Shown: positions 61,385 to 64,000 of the stretch, in pieces
Layout of the letters: each line of letters starts with the position of its first letter
How positions within the stretch are numbered: position 1 is the first letter of the stretch
Source of the DNA: Flagellimonas onchidii
Lineage (GTDB): Bacteria; Bacteroidota; Bacteroidia; Flavobacteriales; Flavobacteriaceae
Assembly: GCF_004804315.1 (NCBI RefSeq)
Contig: NZ_SRXX01000002.1
Location: 186,001 to 250,000 of the forward strand
DNA: 64,000 nucleotides
Direction of reading: 5' to 3'
Notes under the pieces: generated by a model
What the model was told of the DNA's origin: nothing
Seen by the model: only the letters and a program-made list of their open reading frames with translations
Databases searched by the model: none
Made by a program: the position numbers and the translations under genes

Positions 61385-62812
61385 ATGAAACGATTAACCA
61401 CTCTAGTATTGCTTTGTCTGGTTTCGCTTAACTTGACAGCGCAAAAACTCAATTCAAACAAAAAAGCAATTATAGCTTCTGTTGAGGCTCATAAAGAAAA
61501 CCTGATTCAAATAAGTGATTCCATTTGGGCCCTTGCCGAAACGGCCTTTAATGAATCTAAATCCGCTGAAGTATTGGCCGATTACGCAGAAAAAAATGGA
61601 TTAAAGGTGACTCGAGGAGTAGCCAATATTCCAACAGCATTTACCGCTACTTATGGTTCAGGCAAACCTTTGATCAGTGTTTTAGGGGAATTTGATGCCT
61701 TACCAGGTCTTTCCCAAAAAACAGTTCCGACCAAAGATCCTCTGGCTGAAGGAGCACCTGGCCATGGATGCGGGCACAATATGTTCGGGGCAGCAAGTTT
61801 AGGAGCAGCCATTGCCATCAAGGAACAAATCGAAGCGGGCAAGCTGAAAGGAACCGTCAAATTTTTGGGAACACCCGCAGAGGAAAAGTACTTTGCCAAG
61901 GTTTGGATGGTCGAGGCCGGTCTATGGGACGATGTCGATGTAAATGTAAGCTGGCATCCTGGTGCCAATATTGAAGCGGATGTTCAAAGTGGTCTTTCGC
62001 TGATCGATTTTATTGTGGAATTCCATGGGCAGGCTGCACATGCATCAGCTGATCCTTGGAACGGGCGTAGCGCGTCAGATGCCTTGGAACTATACACTAC
62101 CGGAATTAATTACTATCGCGAACACATTAAACCTACTTCCCGAATCCATTACCATATTCAAGATGGTGGGCAGGTCGTAAATGTAGTCCCAGACTATTCT
62201 AAAATTTGGGTACGCGTACGTGACCCCAAAAGAAAAATCATGCTACCCACCTATGAGCGCGTGAAAAAAATGGCTGAAGGAGCTGCTATTATGGCGAATG
62301 TTGATTACAAAATTTCATTGGTGTCAGGAATTTATGAGGTATTGGTTAATCGCACTGGAGGAGAAATCATGCAGAAAAACTTAGAACTTTTAGGCCCAAT
62401 ATCTTATACAGATCAAGAAACCGCCTTCGGAAAGGCCATTCAAAAGGCTACGGGAAAACCGGAAGTGGGTATGGACAGTAAAATTGAATCGCTGCGTGAA
62501 ACGGAAAAAAATCCCGGAGGTGGTTCTACCGATGTTGGAGATGTGAGCTGGAATGTCCCCAACATCAATTTAAGTGTTACCGTGGCTCCAAAAGATACAC
62601 CGTGGCATTCATGGGCCGTTGTGGCCTGCGGGGGAATGAGTATTGGGCATAAGGGAATGGTATATGCTTCTAAGGCGATGGCGATGACCATGGCAGATCT
62701 CTTTGAAAACCCTAAATTGGTCACTAAAGTCAAGGAAGAGTTCAAAACCCGAAAAGGAGATGAAAAATATGAAGCCATGATTGATGGGCCTCCCCCAATT
62801 GGGAATAACTAA
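61385..62812 (+). CDS. secreted M20-family amidohydrolase (AbgB-like)
   Basis: 475 aa with a signal peptide (about 1-20). The M20 dizinc site is visible in SVLGEFDALPGLSQ, GHGCGHNMFG and FLGTPAEEKYF, with the dimerisation domain beginning FHGQAAHASADPWNGRSA and a C-terminal GGGSTDVGDVSW. It resembles AbgB, the p-aminobenzoyl-glutamate hydrolase B subunit, and related aminoacylases, but the export signal suggests an extracytoplasmic amide or peptide substrate. It is transcribed after its own leader; a lipocalin-like/VOC gene follows 60 nt later. Confidence 0.88.
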   Translation: MKRLTTLVLLCLVSLNLTAQKLNSNKKAIIASVEAHKENLIQISDSIWALAETAFNESKSAEVLADYAEKNGLKVTRGVANIPTAFTATYGSGKPLISVLGEFDALPGLSQKTVPTKDPLAEGAPGHGCGHNMFGAASLGAAIAIKEQIEAGKLKGTVKFLGTPAEEKYFAKVWMVEAGLWDDVDVNVSWHPGANIEADVQSGLSLIDFIVEFHGQAAHASADPWNGRSASDALELYTTGINYYREHIKPTSRIHYHIQDGGQVVNVVPDYSKIWVRVRDPKRKIMLPTYERVKKMAEGAAIMANVDYKISLVSGIYEVLVNRTGGEIMQKNLELLGPISYTDQETAFGKAIQKATGKPEVGMDSKIESLRETEKNPGGGSTDVGDVSWNVPNINLSVTVAPKDTPWHSWAVVACGGMSIGHKGMVYASKAMAMTMADLFENPKLVTKVKEEFKTRKGDEKYEAMIDGPPPIGNN

Positions 62813-62872
62813 TCAAAAGTAATTTTATCAAAACAAAACGGACAAATCCAAATTTTTAAACAACAATTGAAA

Positions 62873-63757
62873 ATGATAAAGAAGTTGATGCTATTACTGG
62901 CCTTGGGCATAACTGTCCAAAGTCAAGGACAAGAACATTTGTCCGTTTTTGAAAACTTGATGGGCAAAACATGGTTTGCTGAAGGTGAATGGGGAAATAA
63001 TACAAAATTCAAGCAGGAAATAGAATTTAAATATGATCTAGGGGGCACTTTGGTTATTTCCGACGCAGAAGGCTTTACAAACCAAGAACAAACAACTTAC
63101 GGTCCAAGAAACCATGGTATTCGAAAATTTGACAAGGAAAGCAATACCATTAAATTTTGGGAATTTGATGTTTTCGGTGGAGTCACTACGGGAAGTGTTG
63201 AAGCCAAAGGAAAGGATTTCATTTATACCTATTCTTATGGAGCTTCGGTTGTTACTGATTATTGGGAATATGTAAATGATAACACTTACAACTTTACTGT
63301 GGGCAACTATGTAGATGGACAATGGAAACAGATCTATCTTAAAACCAAGTTCGAAGCAAGGAGTACCTCAAAACCTGATTTTAACTTTGATCATCAGTCC
63401 TTGGTGGTGACCAATTTGATGAAAACAGGAGATTTTTATAAAGATGTCTTTGGGTTTGAAGAAATCCCCCACCCTGAAAATAAGCCAGGTTTTCGCTGGT
63501 TTAATATGAATAGAAGCTCACAATTGCATTTAATCAAAAAGGATTTTGCTCCTTTCGAAAAGAACAAAAGCATGCATTTATGTTTAGCTGTTGACGATTT
63601 GGAGAGCTTTGTTGAAAGATTGGTCTCCAAAAACATTGATTTTTACGATTGGCCCGGAAACAAGGGCTCGGTTACTGATCGAGCTGATGGTGTAAAACAA
63701 ATTTATATTCAAGATCCAGAGGGTTATTGGATTGAAATCAATACAGCTGTGCATTAA
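62873..63757 (+). CDS. secreted lipocalin-like/VOC fusion protein
   Basis: 294 aa from the ATG at 62873; a TTG two codons earlier is the alternative. The signal peptide (about 1-20) is followed by a beta-barrel-like region (about 22-160, with GKTWFAEGEWGNNTKFKQEIEF and TIKFWEFDVFGGVTTGSVEAKG) and a VOC domain (about 170-294, LVVTNLMKTGDFYKDVFGFEEI and QIYIQDPEGYWIEINTAV). Joining an exported ligand-binding-like barrel to a VOC module is unusual; VOC proteins are mostly cytosolic. Function unknown. It may share the M20 transcript. Confidence 0.7.
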   Translation: MIKKLMLLLALGITVQSQGQEHLSVFENLMGKTWFAEGEWGNNTKFKQEIEFKYDLGGTLVISDAEGFTNQEQTTYGPRNHGIRKFDKESNTIKFWEFDVFGGVTTGSVEAKGKDFIYTYSYGASVVTDYWEYVNDNTYNFTVGNYVDGQWKQIYLKTKFEARSTSKPDFNFDHQSLVVTNLMKTGDFYKDVFGFEEIPHPENKPGFRWFNMNRSSQLHLIKKDFAPFEKNKSMHLCLAVDDLESFVERLVSKNIDFYDWPGNKGSVTDRADGVKQIYIQDPEGYWIEINTAVH

Positions 63758-63770
63758 AAAATGTGATTCC

Positions 63771-64000
63771 ATGAAAAAAGTATTGGTTACAGGTGCTACC
63801 GGAAAAGTGGGTCAAGCTTTTATTACGAAGTTGCTCAACAATCAAGAATACAAAGATTTTACGGTCAGAGCTTTATGTCATAAAAGAAAACTAGAGCCCA
63901 ACCAGCGCATTGAAATAATCCATGGGTCTATTTCGGATAAAAAAACTGTTGACAATGTTGTACAAGATATAACACATGTACTCCATTTAGCCACTACCAA
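63771..64000 (+). CDS. NAD-dependent epimerase/dehydratase-type protein (5' part)
   Basis: Only the first 76 codons lie in the window. The N-terminus KKVLVTGATGKVGQAFITKLL has the GxxGxxG nucleotide-binding motif of extended short-chain dehydrogenases, and HVLHLATT near the edge matches the strand-4 region of the same fold. It starts 13 nt after the previous gene, so it may be in the same operon. Substrate cannot be judged. Confidence 0.75.
   Translation, partial: MKKVLVTGATGKVGQAFITKLLNNQEYKDFTVRALCHKRKLEPNQRIEIIHGSISDKKTVDNVVQDITHVLHLATT

Noticed and set aside
1..64000. Search by eye for CRISPR arrays, transposase genes, IS ends, phage genes and rRNA.
   Set aside because: No regular direct repeats, transposase, integrase or phage structural motifs and no rRNA were found.

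Overview
The window is a contiguous piece of a Bacteroidota chromosome, almost certainly family Flavobacteriaceae. The signs are a SusC/SusD pair with a FecI-type sigma factor and FecR-type anti-sigma factor, TAnnTTTG promoter boxes close to start codons, a fused CcsBA cytochrome c biogenesis protein, bacillithiol (BshB1) and menaquinone genes, and many small flavobacterial families (DUF2853, DUF2911, the CAL67264-type membrane protein). Base composition is moderately AT-rich and even. No insertion sequence, prophage, CRISPR array or rRNA was seen, so this looks like core chromosome. The genus cannot be fixed from the sequence; a marine genus near Muricauda, Maribacter or Zobellia is a guess.

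Layout. 1-4.4 kb: a small membrane protein, fumarase (fumC), a coiled-coil membrane protein, an MBL-fold hydrolase with an altered metal motif, and a secreted unknown. 4.6-11.9 kb: a complete trans-envelope regulated uptake unit (ECF sigma, FecR, STN-domain SusC, SusD-like lipoprotein). 12-16.7 kb: ettA, a 60-residue membrane protein, a Gfo/Idh/MocA oxidoreductase and an acyl-CoA carboxylase beta subunit. 16.7-33 kb: a long minus-strand block holding most of the menaquinone pathway (menI-like thioesterase, menF, menD, menA, menC, menE) interleaved with a CPBP protease, DUF2853, a CvfB-like protein, a SPOR-like protein, a LytTR regulator with a TPR histidine kinase, an M24 peptidase and an odd vWA-plug protein. 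menB is not in the window.

33-42.5 kb: an esterase, a VOC protein, a secreted unknown, a hydroxyproline epimerase/FAD oxidoreductase pair with a divergent AraC regulator, an M28 peptidase lipoprotein, tRNA-His and a second TPR histidine kinase. 42.5-50.8 kb: bshB1 with a trans-sulfuration enzyme, a MATE exporter with a structured leader, ccsBA, a second ECF sigma factor and a DoxX-like protein. 51-56.6 kb: the DUF2520-kdsC-maf run, a lipoprotein and a large PIG-L deacetylase. 56.5-64 kb: an overlooked 38-residue membrane protein in front of a sodium:solute symporter, DUF2911, SRPBCC plus photolyase, a secreted M20 amidohydrolase, a secreted lipocalin-like/VOC fusion and the start of a Rossmann epimerase cut by the window edge.

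Most novel items: (1) a secreted protein joining an intact vWA MIDAS site, a carboxypeptidase-regulatory domain, a TonB plug domain without a beta-barrel, and a DUF2135-like C-terminus; (2) a three-way-junction leader with a 27-codon ORF in front of the MATE gene; (3) the 38-residue TM protein coupled to the symporter; (4) a strand-specific terminator that marks a candidate small RNA between the LytTR regulator and its kinase; (5) tandem U-U mismatches in the tRNA-His acceptor stem.
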